This document shows, piece after piece, positions 8,118 through 17,055 of a stretch of 64,000 bases of DNA. How positions within the stretch are numbered: position 1 is the first letter of the stretch; each line of letters starts with the position of its first letter. The translations under genes and the position numbers were made by a program. Origin of the DNA: Pseudomonadota bacterium (lineage in GTDB: Bacteria > Desulfobacterota > Desulfarculia > Desulfarculales > Desulfarculaceae); assembly GCA_018896025.1 (NCBI GenBank), contig JAHIND010000002.1:120682-184681 (forward strand), in the 5' to 3' direction. The notes below the pieces were generated by a model. It was not told the DNA's origin and did no database searches. It worked only from the letters and a program-made list of their open reading frames with translations.

Positions 8118-8603
8118 TTACGGCAGGCGGCAGTGCTCCGGGCCGCGCACCGACAGCACCGGGCAGGGGGCGTGGCGGAAGACCTTTTCCGCCGTGGAGC
8201 CGAACAGGGCCCCGGCCAGGTTGCTGCGGCCCTTGGTGCCCATGACCACCAGGGAAATTTCCTCGTTGCGCAGGAACTTGAGCAATTCGTCGTGGGGATG
8301 GCCGTTGAGGATGACCACCTTGGTATTGATGCCCTTGGCCGCGCTCAGATAGTCCTTTTCAAACACCTCCCGGCGCTCGGCCTCCACCCGCTCCAGATAG
8401 CCCTGCTTGCCGCCCAGGTCGTAGCCCTCGGCGGTAAGGCGGTCCAAAACGTCCAGCCCCCTGGCGTTGATCACGTTCACCACCACCAGATCTGCCCCGT
8501 GGCAGCGCGCCTCCTCCAGAGCGTAGGCAAAAGTAATTTCGGAATAATCGCTAAAGTCGATGGCCGCGGCCACCCTTTTCAGTTCCACTTTGCAATCCGC
8601 CAT
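8118..8603 (-). CDS. Universal stress protein (UspA family)
   Basis: A 161-aa single-domain Usp. The opening LKRVAAAIDFSDYSEITFAYAL has the N-terminal beta strand and Asp of the fold. The late segment VVMGTKGRSNLAGALFGSTAEKV contains the GxxG(x9)G(S/T)-type ATP-binding signature, followed by CPVLSVR. I chose the ATG at 8603 because AAGGAG lies 8 bases upstream; the longer in-frame reading from 8663 places that site inside the protein. It converges on the repeat-protein gene, with only a few bases between their stops. Confidence 0.9.
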   Translation of the reverse strand: MADCKVELKRVAAAIDFSDYSEITFAYALEEARCHGADLVVVNVINARGLDVLDRLTAEGYDLGGKQGYLERVEAERREVFEKDYLSAAKGINTKVVILNGHPHDELLKFLRNEEISLVVMGTKGRSNLAGALFGSTAEKVFRHAPCPVLSVRGPEHCRLP

Positions 8604-8733
8604 TTCCAGCTCCTTATAGGCCATGAGGTTATCAGCGATAGATGCATTATAACCCGAGGGCATGCCTGGCGGTAAAGGCCGTAGTTGGTGGACAAGCCCC
8701 CGAAGTTGTGGTAGATATGCCCTTTACATCGCA

Positions 8734-8810
<77 letters not shown>

Positions 8811-8820
8811 GAGATATCAA

Positions 8821-8848
8821 GGGGTTAGCCGAACCGGCTAACCCCTTT
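8821..8848 (+). terminator. Terminator-like hairpin after tRNA-Arg
   Basis: GGGGTTAGCCG (8821-8831) pairs perfectly with CGGCTAACCCC (8835-8845) around an AAC loop, with TTT after it. The A-rich side on the other strand is weak, but the hairpin could also serve the convergent acyl-CoA dehydrogenase transcript. Confidence 0.75.
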
Positions 8849-8913
8849 CGCGTTGTCCCGCCAAGAGGCCGCATGATGGGCCCGCCGGCTATGCGCCTGG
8901 ATTCGAACGTTTC

Positions 8914-10071
8914 TCAGCGCTCCTTCAACAGCTCCCGGGCGATGATCATTTTCTGTATCTCCGAGGTGCCGCCGCCGATCTCCACCAACTTGGCGTCGCG
9001 CATGTAGCGCTCCACCGGGTACTCGCGCATGTAGCCGTAGCCGCCATGTATCTGGATGGCGTCCAGGGCCGCCTGGGTGGCCATGGATGAAGCGTAATAC
9101 TTGGCGATGGAGGCCTCCTTGGAAAGGCGGTGCCCCTCGTCGATCAGGGGACAAAGCGAGTAGGTGTAGTGCCTGGCCAGCTCCAGGCGGGTGGACATTT
9201 CGGCCAGCATGTTCTTGATCAACTGGAAGTCGCAGAGGGGCTGTCCGAACTGCTTGCGCGCCTTGGCGTACTTGACCGATTCGTCCAGGCAAGCCTGCAT
9301 GATGCCGATGCTGGTGACCGCCCCCAGCACCCGCTCCTCGTCCAGGGTCTCGAACAGGATGGGGAAGCCCTGTCCTTCGGCGCCCATGATCTGCTCGCCG
9401 GACACCTCCACCTGGTCCAGGAACACCTCGCCGGTGGGTGAGCAGCGCATGCCCATTTTCTCGAAGGGACGGCCCGTGGAAACCCCCGGCATTTCCCGGT
9501 CCAGGATGAACAGGGTGCCGCCGCCCGCGCCTCTGGTGCCGTGCTCCCGAGCCACCACCAGGAAGTACTGGGCCAGGGGGGCGTTGGTGATGAAGGTCTT
9601 GGAGCCGCTGAGCACATAGGCCCCGCCCTTTTTGGTGTAGGTGGTCTTGATGGCCAGGGCGTCGGAGCCTGCCTCCGGCTCGGTTAGGCAAAAAGCGGCC
9701 AACTTTTCCCCGTTGAGCACTGGCGGTATGTAAGTGGTCTTTTGCTTTTCGCTGCCGTATTTGGAGATGAAGTAGCAGAAGTTGGTGGTGCACATGTTCA
9801 CCGACATGCCGAACCCGGCGACCACCCGGCAGAACTCCTCCTTGATCAAGGCGTTGGTCAAAAGGTCGGCCCCGCCGCCGCCGTACTCCACCGGAGAGGT
9901 GGAGCCGATCAAGCCGTTGCGCCCCGCCTCCCGGTAGGCCTCCATGGGGAATCTCTCTTGCTCGTCAAGCTCCCTGGCAATGGGGGCCAGTTCCTTTTGG
10001 GTGAACCTGCGCGCCGTCTCGCGCACCATGCGGTGTTCCTCGGAAAGCAGCGCGTCCCAGATATTTTTCAC
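8914..10071 (-). CDS. Acyl-CoA dehydrogenase (isovaleryl-type active site)
   Basis: A 385-aa FAD flavoenzyme with the family signatures [14 protein letters not shown] (about 128-141), GSKTFITNA (156-164), ARKQFGQPL and [15 protein letters not shown]. The canonical catalytic Glu of medium-chain enzymes (YEGT) is replaced by Gly367 in [11 protein letters not shown] Glu is present at position 246 in TLDEERVLG, the place used as the base by isovaleryl-CoA dehydrogenase, so a branched or unusual acyl chain is plausible. The start is GTG at 10071 with AGGAGG 7 bases upstream. It is the last gene of the operon that begins with the TRAP transporter at 18113. Electrons would go to ETF. Confidence 0.92.
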   Translation of the reverse strand: MKNIWDALLSEEHRMVRETARRFTQKELAPIARELDEQERFPMEAYREAGRNGLIGSTSPVEYGGGGADLLTNALIKEEFCRVVAGFGMSVNMCTTNFCYFISKYGSEKQKTTYIPPVLNGEKLAAFCLTEPEAGSDALAIKTTYTKKGGAYVLSGSKTFITNAPLAQYFLVVAREHGTRGAGGGTLFILDREMPGVSTGRPFEKMGMRCSPTGEVFLDQVEVSGEQIMGAEGQGFPILFETLDEERVLGAVTSIGIMQACLDESVKYAKARKQFGQPLCDFQLIKNMLAEMSTRLELARHYTYSLCPLIDEGHRLSKEASIAKYYASSMATQAALDAIQIHGGYGYMREYPVERYMRDAKLVEIGGGTSEIQKMIIARELLKER

Positions 10072-10086
10072 AACAGATCCTCCTGG

Positions 10087-10542
10087 CTAGGCATCGCCGG
10101 ATTTCTTGCGCAGCATGAGCACGGTGGTGGTCCCGCTTTGCACCACCTGGTTGTGCTGATTGAGCACTTCTTTTTCAAAGGTCAAAACCCCGCGATCGTC
10201 TTGGGAGGTCTCGCGCAGCTCCTTGACCCGCTGCACCACGTGGATGGTGTCGCCGATCTTGATGGGGTGATGGAATTGCCATGTCATGCCCAGGAAAGCC
10301 ACCAGGGTGCCTTCCAGGGTGCCCAACTGCTGGGAAAGACCGGCATGGATCACCAGGCCCAGCATGCCATGGGCGATGCGCTCGCCAAACTGGCTCCGGG
10401 CGGCGAACTCAGCGTCGGTGTGCAGGGGGTTGGTGTCCCAGGACAGGGCCGCGAAGTTCACGATGTCGGCCTCGGTCACCGTCCTGGCCTTGGTCACGAA
10501 CTCCTGCCCCAGCTCAAAATCGTCGAAGTACATTGGATTCAT
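10087..10542 (-). CDS. MaoC-type acyl dehydratase
   Basis: A 151-aa single hot-dog domain. The segment FAALSWDTNPLHTDAEFA followed by ERIAHGMLGLVIH carries the hydratase 2 motif, with Asp and His as the catalytic pair of R-specific enoyl-CoA hydratases. The protein would hydrate an enoyl-CoA made by the neighbouring acyl-CoA dehydrogenase, 15 bp downstream. A second in-frame Met three codons later is an alternative start. An inverted-repeat element separates it from the upstream CoA ligase. Confidence 0.88.
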   Translation of the reverse strand: MNPMYFDDFELGQEFVTKARTVTEADIVNFAALSWDTNPLHTDAEFAARSQFGERIAHGMLGLVIHAGLSQQLGTLEGTLVAFLGMTWQFHHPIKIGDTIHVVQRVKELRETSQDDRGVLTFEKEVLNQHNQVVQSGTTTVLMLRKKSGDA

Positions 10543-10592
10543 TTCAGGCCTCTTGTAAAATGCCGTGTCTCAAGCGGCCGCGGGCAGTTCCC

Positions 10593-10855
10593 CTAGCCCG
10601 CATATTTCATGAGGGCCGTGCGTCCGGCTTCGCCAGCCACCGGCATACGGTGTTGCTGGCTACGCTCGGGCCTCGACGTAGCTTCGGCTACGCCAGCGGC
10701 CCTCGCTTGCCAGACGCCTTGTCTGTCGGCGGCTGGCTGTGCCGGGCCAGGGTACAGACTGTACTTTGGCAACGCGGATGCTTTTTTCACAACGGCCCCA
10801 TGAATACGGACTCTTTGTAAAAGACCACCCAACCCTCATGAAATATGCGGGCTAG
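10593..10855. mobile_element. MITE-like element, copy 1
   Basis: This 263-bp segment lies between perfect 23-bp terminal inverted repeats that begin CTAGCCCGCATATTTC (10593-10615 and 10833-10855). It has no coding potential or transposase. Internally it contains a GC-rich core with a hairpin, GACGTAGC (10675-10682), loop TTCG, GCTACGCC (10687-10694), flanked by CTCGGGCCTC and GGCCCTCGCTTGCC. A second copy of the same length lies inverted at 56082-56343. The TAG stop of the upstream CoA ligase is formed by bases 10854-10852 of the right repeat. The element fills the 309-bp gap between the ligase and MaoC genes. Confidence 0.85.
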
Positions 10856-12387
10856 CTGTCTTTGAACATCTCGCGCAGTTCCCGCTTCAGGACCTTGCCG
10901 CCGAAGGTGGTCTTGGGAAGCGCGTCCACGAAACGGATCGTGGCGGGCTTTTTGTACCCGGCCAAGCGCTGCCGGCAGTGGGCCTGGATGCTCCCGTCGT
11001 CCAGGCGGGCGCCGGGCTGGGCCACGATCACCGCGCACACCGCCTCGCCCCAGCGGGGATGGGGCAGGCCGATCACCGCCACGTCGCGCACCAGGGGGTG
11101 TTGCAGCAGGACCTCCTCCACCTCCCGGGAGTAGACGTTCAGCCCGCCGGTCTTGATCATGTCCTTGAGCCGGTCCACCACATACAGATAGCCCTGGGCG
11201 TCGAAGCGCCCCAGGTCGCCGGTATGCAGCCAGCCGCCGCGCAGGGCGGCCGCGGTCTCCTGGGGGGCGTTGTAGTAGCCCTTGAACACGCTGGGCCCCC
11301 GCACGATGATCTCGCCGGGCTCGCCGGGCGGCGGCTCCTGGTCAAGGGCGTCCACCACCCGCACCTCGGTGCACATGTAGCCCCGCCCCACGCTGCCGGG
11401 CTCCTCGGGCTGGTCCCAGGGCTTGAGCACCGTCACCGCCGGGGAGGCCTCGGTGAGGGCGTAGGAGCTGTAACAGGCCCCGTTGGGCCACAGCCTGTTC
11501 TCTATCTCTTGCCTCTCGGCCGGGTCCAAGACGCCGTGGGTGTTCAGCCAGCGGCGCATGGAGCTGGTGTCGCGGGGCTTGCGCTTGATGGCCTCCAAGA
11601 GCATCCGGTAGATGGTGGGGTTGCCCACCACGAAAGTGGTGCGCTCGCGCTCCACCACATCCAGGAAGTGGTCCGGGTCGAAGGACTTGCTGCCGATGAA
11701 GGTGCCCCCCGCGTACATGAAGGCCAAAAAGCGGCTCAGGGAGGCCACGTGGTACATCTGCATGGGATAGAAGATGCGCTCCTCCGGGGCCGGGCTGTGG
11801 TTCTCGGTAGTCACCGAGATTATGTTCCACAGGATGCTCTTGTGGGTCAGCACCGCCCCCTTGGGTCGGCCGGTGGTGCCGCCGGTGAACAGAATGAACG
11901 ACTCGTCGTCCTCGTTCACCACCTGGGGCGGCTCGTCCTCGGCGGCGCTCCTCTTTAGATCTTCATAGTCCCGGGCGAACGCCGGGGCCGCTCCGCCAAA
12001 GGACACCATGGTTTTCAGGGTGGGCAGGCGCTCGCGCAACTCCTCGGCCAGGCCCTGGTAATGGACATCGAAGACCAGGGCGGTGCAGTCGGTGATTTCG
12101 GCCATGCGGCAGACGTCGTCCACCGTGCCGCGAGAGTCGAGGGGCACCGACACCAGGCCGCGCTTCAGGTTGCCCAGGATCACCTGCATCAGGCTCAGGC
12201 AGTTGTCCGAGAGGGTGGCCACGTGGGAGCCCTTGCCCAGGCCCAGGCCTTCCAGGGCGTTGCTCCAGCGGTTGACCGCCGCGCTCATCTGGGCATAGGT
12301 GGCCCTGGCCTGGTCGTCGATGCAGGCCACCTTATTGGGAAACTTGCGGGCCGAGCGCTCAAAGGCCTCGCCTAGGGTCATTTCCAT
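10852..12387 (-). CDS. AMP-forming acyl-CoA synthetase
   Basis: A 511-aa member of the ANL superfamily. It shows the phosphate-binding loop FTGGTTGRPKGAVLTH (about 167-182), the adenine-binding YALTEAS near residue 310, the hinge motif TGDLGRFDAQGYLYVVDRLK and the C-terminal catalytic Lys in KTTFGGKVLKREL. It would activate a carboxylic acid imported by the TRAP transporter of the same operon to its CoA thioester; the acid is unknown. The stop codon is formed by the terminal TAG of the inverted-repeat element downstream, so the last residues may differ from the ancestral protein. Full length for the family. Confidence 0.93.
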   Translation of the reverse strand: MEMTLGEAFERSARKFPNKVACIDDQARATYAQMSAAVNRWSNALEGLGLGKGSHVATLSDNCLSLMQVILGNLKRGLVSVPLDSRGTVDDVCRMAEITDCTALVFDVHYQGLAEELRERLPTLKTMVSFGGAAPAFARDYEDLKRSAAEDEPPQVVNEDDESFILFTGGTTGRPKGAVLTHKSILWNIISVTTENHSPAPEERIFYPMQMYHVASLSRFLAFMYAGGTFIGSKSFDPDHFLDVVERERTTFVVGNPTIYRMLLEAIKRKPRDTSSMRRWLNTHGVLDPAERQEIENRLWPNGACYSSYALTEASPAVTVLKPWDQPEEPGSVGRGYMCTEVRVVDALDQEPPPGEPGEIIVRGPSVFKGYYNAPQETAAALRGGWLHTGDLGRFDAQGYLYVVDRLKDMIKTGGLNVYSREVEEVLLQHPLVRDVAVIGLPHPRWGEAVCAVIVAQPGARLDDGSIQAHCRQRLAGYKKPATIRFVDALPKTTFGGKVLKRELREMFKDS

Positions 12388-12447
12388 GGGGTCGGTCCTC
12401 CCATACGCCTGGGGCCGATCTCCTGACCGGCCCCCAACTAATCGCGG

Positions 12448-13290
12448 CTATCCCCGGTTGAGCAGGGGCAGCATTTGCCGGGCCTCGTCCACGCTGGCCG
12501 GTTCCAGGCCCAGCTCCCTGGCGATGCGCACCGCCTTGGCCACCAGCTCGGCGTTGCTCTTGGCGGGCACCCCCTTGGAGAGGTAGACGTTGTCCTCGAA
12601 GCCCACCCTCATGCCCCCGCCCAGGATCAGGGCGCCGGTCCCCAGGGGGAACTGGTGGCGGCCGATGCCGATGGCCTGCCAGGAGTAGCTGGGGTCCAGG
12701 GCCTCCTTCAGGAGCACCAGGTTCTTGAGGCTGGCCGGGATGCCGCCCATCACCCCCAGCACGAAGCTGACCCTGAAGGGAGGCTCCAGCAGGCCCGGCT
12801 TGCGGATCCAGTGCTCCATGTTCTGGATCATGGACAGGTCGTAGACCTCGAACTCGGGCATGACCCCCCATTCACGCATGCGCTTGGCGTACAGCTCCAT
12901 GGTGTCAGGGGTGTTGGGAAACAGACCCCGCCCGAAGTTCATGGACCCGGCATTGAGCGAGGCCGAATCGGGGCGCAGCTCTTCCACCGGTTTGAGCCGG
13001 TCCTCCACGCTGAGCCCCAAGGTGGTGGCCCCGCCGCCGGTGGTTATCTGGGTGATGATGGGGCAGGCGTCGCGCACCGCGGCCAGGTAGTCCCGGAACA
13101 CCGCCAGGTCCGGAGTGGGCTTGCCGGTGTCGGGGTGGCGGGCGTGCAGATGCACCACCGAGGCGCCCGCCTCGTAGGAGCGGCGGGTCTCGGCGGCCAC
13201 CTCCTCGGCGGTGTAGGGGATGTTGGGGTTGTCCTCGCGGGTGGGGATGCTACCCGTGGGTGCTACGGTGATGATCACTTTATTGCTCAT
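12448..13290 (-). CDS. BKACE family beta-keto acid cleavage enzyme (DUF849)
   Basis: A 280-aa TIM-barrel protein. VVHLHARHPDTG provides the two metal-binding His residues (47, 49), and GGGMRVGFEDN near residue 225 provides the conserved Arg and metal-binding Glu (232). SWQAIGIGRHQFPL is another family block. BKACE enzymes condense a beta-keto acid with acetyl-CoA (or another CoA ester) and split it to acetoacetate plus a new acyl-CoA; 3-keto-5-aminohexanoate cleavage enzyme is the prototype. Here it sits between a CoA ligase and a thiolase/DUF35 pair, so it could shorten a beta-keto intermediate without a classical thiolase. Substrate unknown. Confidence 0.9.
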   Translation of the reverse strand: MSNKVIITVAPTGSIPTREDNPNIPYTAEEVAAETRRSYEAGASVVHLHARHPDTGKPTPDLAVFRDYLAAVRDACPIITQITTGGGATTLGLSVEDRLKPVEELRPDSASLNAGSMNFGRGLFPNTPDTMELYAKRMREWGVMPEFEVYDLSMIQNMEHWIRKPGLLEPPFRVSFVLGVMGGIPASLKNLVLLKEALDPSYSWQAIGIGRHQFPLGTGALILGGGMRVGFEDNVYLSKGVPAKSNAELVAKAVRIARELGLEPASVDEARQMLPLLNRG

Positions 13291-13332
13291 GAAAAGGGCT
13301 CTCCCTCAAGGGCCGCCGACCCGGCGGGCGCA

Positions 13333-13878
13333 TTAATCCAGGGGCTTGAAATAAACGTCGGTGATGGCACCCAGCCGAAGTTCACGGTAGACCGCCTTCA
13401 CCTTGGTGCCCACCTTGACCTTGGCCACATCGTCCACCTCCATGTTGGTCATGAGCAGCGAGTCGGTGCCGTCCAGCTTCACGTAGGCGCATACAAAGGG
13501 CACCTTCTTGATGAAGCTGCTGGTGGTGTAGTGCTGCACGGTGCAGGCCTCGACGGTGCCGGTGCCGACCAGCTTTTTCCACTGGGTGGGCTGGTAGCAG
13601 GTGTGGCAGTGGCTGCGCGGCGGGCAAAAGACCTTGCCGCACTCCGGGCACTGTGCCCCGTACAGGGCCTTGTTTTCCCGTAGTTCCCGGAAGAAGCGCG
13701 ACTGGCCGCCGTAGGAGTACTTGAAGACCACCTCCATCTTGTCCGGGATCTCCAGGGGCGCGTCCATGGGGTTCTTGCCGCTCAGCTCCTCCTCGAACTC
13801 CCGCCGCAGGTGCTCCACGGGGATGCCGTATTTTTCGTGTTGATAGCGGTACCAGGCTTCTCTTTCAGCGCTGTTCAT
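13333..13878 (-). CDS. DUF35 Zn-ribbon/OB-fold partner protein 1
   Basis: A 181-aa protein. After a charged N-terminal helix region it has a rubredoxin-like zinc ribbon, CPECGKVFCPPRSHCHTC (about 103-120), then an OB-fold beginning at VGTGTVEAC. Such proteins are obligate partners of thiolase-like enzymes, where the OB domain contributes to the CoA ester channel. The thiolase-like gene starts 7 bp away in the same direction. The ATG at 13878 was chosen: the longer in-frame reading would overlap the thiolase gene and adds a Cys/Arg-rich, non-conserved segment. Confidence 0.9.
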   Translation of the reverse strand: MNSAEREAWYRYQHEKYGIPVEHLRREFEEELSGKNPMDAPLEIPDKMEVVFKYSYGGQSRFFRELRENKALYGAQCPECGKVFCPPRSHCHTCYQPTQWKKLVGTGTVEACTVQHYTTSSFIKKVPFVCAYVKLDGTDSLLMTNMEVDDVAKVKVGTKVKAVYRELRLGAITDVYFKPLD

Positions 13879-13885
13879 TGGCTGC

Positions 13886-15076
13886 CTACCTTTCCAAAAC
13901 CAGGCAAATACTCCAGGTGCACAAGGTCCCTCCGATGCTCTGCACCAGGCCCTTGCGCGCGCCCAGGCGCTGGCGCTCCCCAGCCTCGCCGCGCAGGTGT
14001 TTGCACACTTCATAGGTCTGCATTATCCCGGTGGCCCCCACCGCGTGGCCGCAGCCGATCAGCCCGCCGCTGAGGTTCACCGGCAGGCGGCCCTCGGGCA
14101 GCACCGTGCCGTCGTCGATGAGGTCCCCGCCGTGCCCCTCCTCGCAAAAGAAGCAGTCCTCGTAGGCCATGATCTCGGTCCCGGTGAAGGCGTCGTGCAG
14201 CTCGGCCAGGTCCAGTTCCTCCACGGGGTTGGTGATGCCCGCCATCTCATAGGCCTTCTTGGCCGCCAGGCGCGACGATTCGAAGGTGTAGATGTTGGGG
14301 CGGTTGCCGGGCATCACGTAGTCCACGGAAGCCCCCAGGCCGCTGATCCAGATGGGGTTGTCTGAGATGCTCTCGGCCACCTTTTTGGAGGCCAGGATCA
14401 CCGCCGAGGCCCCCTCGGTGTACAGGCAGTTGTCGTAAAACTTGAAGGGCTCCACGATCATGCGCGAGTCCAGCACGTCTTGCACGGTCAACACCTTGGG
14501 GGACTGGGCAATCGGATTCTTGGTGGCGTTGAAGTGATTCTTCACCGAGACCTTGGCCATCTGCTCCTCGGTGGGGTTGCCGTACTTGTCGCGGTGGGCC
14601 ACCACGGCCAGGGCGAAACCCGAGGCGGCGGTGCGCCCGGCCGGGTTGTCGTAGGTCATATCCGCGGTGTAGAGAATGGCCCGGAGCACCTCCGGGGTGG
14701 CCATTTGCAGCTCATAGTTGTAGGTGTCGGCGCATTTTTCCACGCCCAGCACCAGGCAGACGTCTTGCAAGCCGCTGGCCACCTCCTGGTAGCCGATGCG
14801 CAGGGCGGCCCCGCCGGTGGCCCCGCCGGAGTTGACCCGGACCATGGGCTTGAGCCCCAGGCCCAGGTAGTCGTGCACAAAGGCGTCGGGCTGGTACTGG
14901 CGCTGGAAGAAATCGTTGTAGATTCCATACACCGCGCTGTCCACCCGGTCCTTGTCGATGCCGGCGTCCTCGAAGGCCATCTTGGCCGCGTCAAAAGCCA
15001 GCTCATAGTAGGTCTTGTCCAGCCATCTCGACTTGAATTTCGTGGTTCCGATACCCACGATGGCCACGTCTCTCAT
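13886..15076 (-). CDS. Thiolase-like protein lacking the nucleophilic Cys, possible aldolase or lyase
   Basis: A 396-aa protein of the SCP2-thiolase group (MRDVAIVGIGTTKF). The loop that normally carries the acyl-accepting Cys reads VNSGGATGG (81-89) and has no Cys, while the distal motif GCGHAVGATG is kept. Cys-less thiolase-like proteins paired with DUF35 partners include Ltp2/ChsH2, a retro-aldolase of steroid side chains. By analogy this pair may cleave a beta-hydroxyacyl-CoA, leaving BKACE to act on beta-keto acids; that is inference. The gene lies just downstream of the TRAP genes and overlaps none. Confidence 0.85.
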   Translation of the reverse strand: MRDVAIVGIGTTKFKSRWLDKTYYELAFDAAKMAFEDAGIDKDRVDSAVYGIYNDFFQRQYQPDAFVHDYLGLGLKPMVRVNSGGATGGAALRIGYQEVASGLQDVCLVLGVEKCADTYNYELQMATPEVLRAILYTADMTYDNPAGRTAASGFALAVVAHRDKYGNPTEEQMAKVSVKNHFNATKNPIAQSPKVLTVQDVLDSRMIVEPFKFYDNCLYTEGASAVILASKKVAESISDNPIWISGLGASVDYVMPGNRPNIYTFESSRLAAKKAYEMAGITNPVEELDLAELHDAFTGTEIMAYEDCFFCEEGHGGDLIDDGTVLPEGRLPVNLSGGLIGCGHAVGATGIMQTYEVCKHLRGEAGERQRLGARKGLVQSIGGTLCTWSICLVLER

Positions 15077-15150
15077 GTTTCCTCTCCTAGAACCTTTGCC
15101 GCGATTGATCTTGCAAGCTCGTCAATTCCGTCCGCCTCCCATGCCGCCGT

Positions 15151-16455
15151 CTACTCCATGAAATTGGGCAGGAAAAGCGCCAAGTCGGGGAAAATGGTCA
15201 CGATCAACAGGCACAATGCCTGCAGGATCACAAAAGGAATGATCGAGCGGTAGATGTCGTTTAGGGTCACGTCCTTGGGCACCACCGCCTTCATGATGAA
15301 CAGGTTGAAGCCAAAGGGCGGGGTGATGTAGGCCATCTCCATATTGATGGTGAAAATGACCCCGAACCAGATCGGGTCGAAGCCCAGCTCGGTGATCAGG
15401 GGCACGAATATGGGGGTGGTGAGCATGATGATGCCCGCCGGGTCCAGGAACATGCCCAACACGAAAAAGCAGAGTTGGATGCCGATGAAGACCCACCACT
15501 TGGAAAGCTGCATCCCCAGGATGGTGTCCTTGATCAGATCCGACACCCCGGCGTAGGCCAGGACGTGGGTGAAGGCCACCGCCCCGATCACGATCCACAG
15601 CACCATGGCGGTGAGGCTGAAGGTGGAGGACAGGGCGTCCTTGAGGCTGGCCCAGCTCAATCTGCGCTGGATCGCCGCGCAGAGCAGGGAGCCGATGGCC
15701 CCGATGCCCGCGGCCTCGGTGGGGGTGGCCGCCCCGGTGTAGATGACCCCCAGCACCACGATGATCAGGGCGGCGGGCAAGACGATGCCCTTGAGGGCTA
15801 AAATCTTTTGCCTTAGGGAGAACACCTCGTCCACCGGCGGCCCCAGGCTGGGCTTGAGGGCGCTACGAATCAGGATGTACACGCAAAAGATCAGGGCCAG
15901 CAGGATGCCCGGCACCAGGCCGCCCATGAACAGCTTGCCCACCGACACCTCGGCCATGGTCCCGTAGATGATCATGATGATGCTGGGCGGGATGAGAATG
16001 CCCAAAGCCCCGCCCGCGGAGATGCAGCCGGTGGCTATGTGCTTGTCATAGCCCCGCTTGAGCATGGCCGGCAGGGCGATGAGCCCCATGCTCACCGTGG
16101 CCACCGAGCTGATGCCCGCCATGGCCGCGAAGATGGCGCAGATGACCACGGTCCCGGCGGCCAGGCCTCCGGGCAGGCGCCCCATCCACACGTGGATCAT
16201 GTGGTACAGCTCGTCGGCCAGGTTCGAGGTTCGCAAAACGTTGGCCATCAATATGAACAGGGGCACGGCGGTGAGGATGGAGTTGGTGCCTTCGGAATAG
16301 GCGGTCTGGGCCACCATGTACATGCCCTTGGCGCCCCAGATGTAGACCACCCCCAACACCGCGATGCCGCCCAGGGAAAAGGCCACGGGCAGGCCCAGGA
16401 CCAAAAACAGCAGCAGCAGGCCGGTGATAATGACGGTAAAAAGCGCGGTGTCCAT
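15151..16455 (-). CDS. dctM: TRAP transporter large membrane subunit, system 1
   Basis: A 434-aa DctM-type protein with 11-12 hydrophobic segments. Recognisable family stretches are GISSVATVSMGLIALPAML, GALGILIPPSIIMIIYG and LTTPIFVPLITELGFDP. It forms the sodium-driven channel part of a tripartite periplasmic transporter for organic acids. It lies 8 bp after dctQ and 74 bp before the thiolase gene. Confidence 0.94.
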   Translation of the reverse strand: MDTALFTVIITGLLLLFLVLGLPVAFSLGGIAVLGVVYIWGAKGMYMVAQTAYSEGTNSILTAVPLFILMANVLRTSNLADELYHMIHVWMGRLPGGLAAGTVVICAIFAAMAGISSVATVSMGLIALPAMLKRGYDKHIATGCISAGGALGILIPPSIIMIIYGTMAEVSVGKLFMGGLVPGILLALIFCVYILIRSALKPSLGPPVDEVFSLRQKILALKGIVLPAALIIVVLGVIYTGAATPTEAAGIGAIGSLLCAAIQRRLSWASLKDALSSTFSLTAMVLWIVIGAVAFTHVLAYAGVSDLIKDTILGMQLSKWWVFIGIQLCFFVLGMFLDPAGIIMLTTPIFVPLITELGFDPIWFGVIFTINMEMAYITPPFGFNLFIMKAVVPKDVTLNDIYRSIIPFVILQALCLLIVTIFPDLALFLPNFME

Positions 16456-16463
16456 GGATTACG

Positions 16464-17039
16464 CTATTCGAAAAAGGATTTGCCCAACCGCAGCTCGTCC
16501 AGGAGTCCGGGCAAGTCGTCGGTTGGGTGATTGAGGATGAGCAGGTTCTTCAGGCTGCGCGCGACTATCTGCAACAGCAGCAGCAGCGCCCCCAGGGGCA
16601 CCATGAACAGCGAAGGCCATAGGGGCATCTCCAGGATGGTGTCGGAGAGCTTGTTCTTGACCAGGGCCTCTATAGCCATCTCGCCGCCCCACCAGATGAC
16701 CACCAGACAAAACAGGGCGGCCAGCCACCAGGTGGCCAGCTCCATCGCCGCCTTTTGCTTTTCGCTGCGCAAGCGGAAGAGGAAGTCCACCCGCACGTGC
16801 TGGTCCAGCAAGAGGCAGTAGCTGCCGCCCAGCATGCTCATCAGGCACAGCAGGTACTGGTTGGTCTCGTTGACCCAGTCGGTGGGGGAGTTAAGCAGGT
16901 AGCGGCAAAAGACCTCCCAGCAAATGCTGATGGCCATCACCACCACGGTGAGGGAAAAGATCTTCTCCACCCACAAGGTCAGGGCGTTGATGCTTTTGAT
17001 GAACCGGGCGGCAGGACGCTGTTGTACTGATTCGCTCAT
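16464..17039 (-). CDS. dctQ: TRAP transporter small membrane subunit, system 1
   Basis: A 191-aa DctQ-type protein with four hydrophobic helices. WVNETNQYLLCLMSMLGGSYCL followed by HVRVDFLF is the typical helix 2-3 pattern, with the Trp/Glu and Arg residues of the family. It lies between dctP and dctM. A hairpin in the upstream gap may lower its expression relative to dctP. Confidence 0.9.
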   Translation of the reverse strand: MSESVQQRPAARFIKSINALTLWVEKIFSLTVVVMAISICWEVFCRYLLNSPTDWVNETNQYLLCLMSMLGGSYCLLLDQHVRVDFLFRLRSEKQKAAMELATWWLAALFCLVVIWWGGEMAIEALVKNKLSDTILEMPLWPSLFMVPLGALLLLLQIVARSLKNLLILNHPTDDLPGLLDELRLGKSFFE

Positions 17040-17055
17040 GGTCCCCGCTCAAGCG

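Noticed and set aside
12475..13683. 402-codon plus-strand open frame
   Set aside because: It lies opposite BKACE and the DUF35 gene, both with clear motifs; its own residues show no domain.
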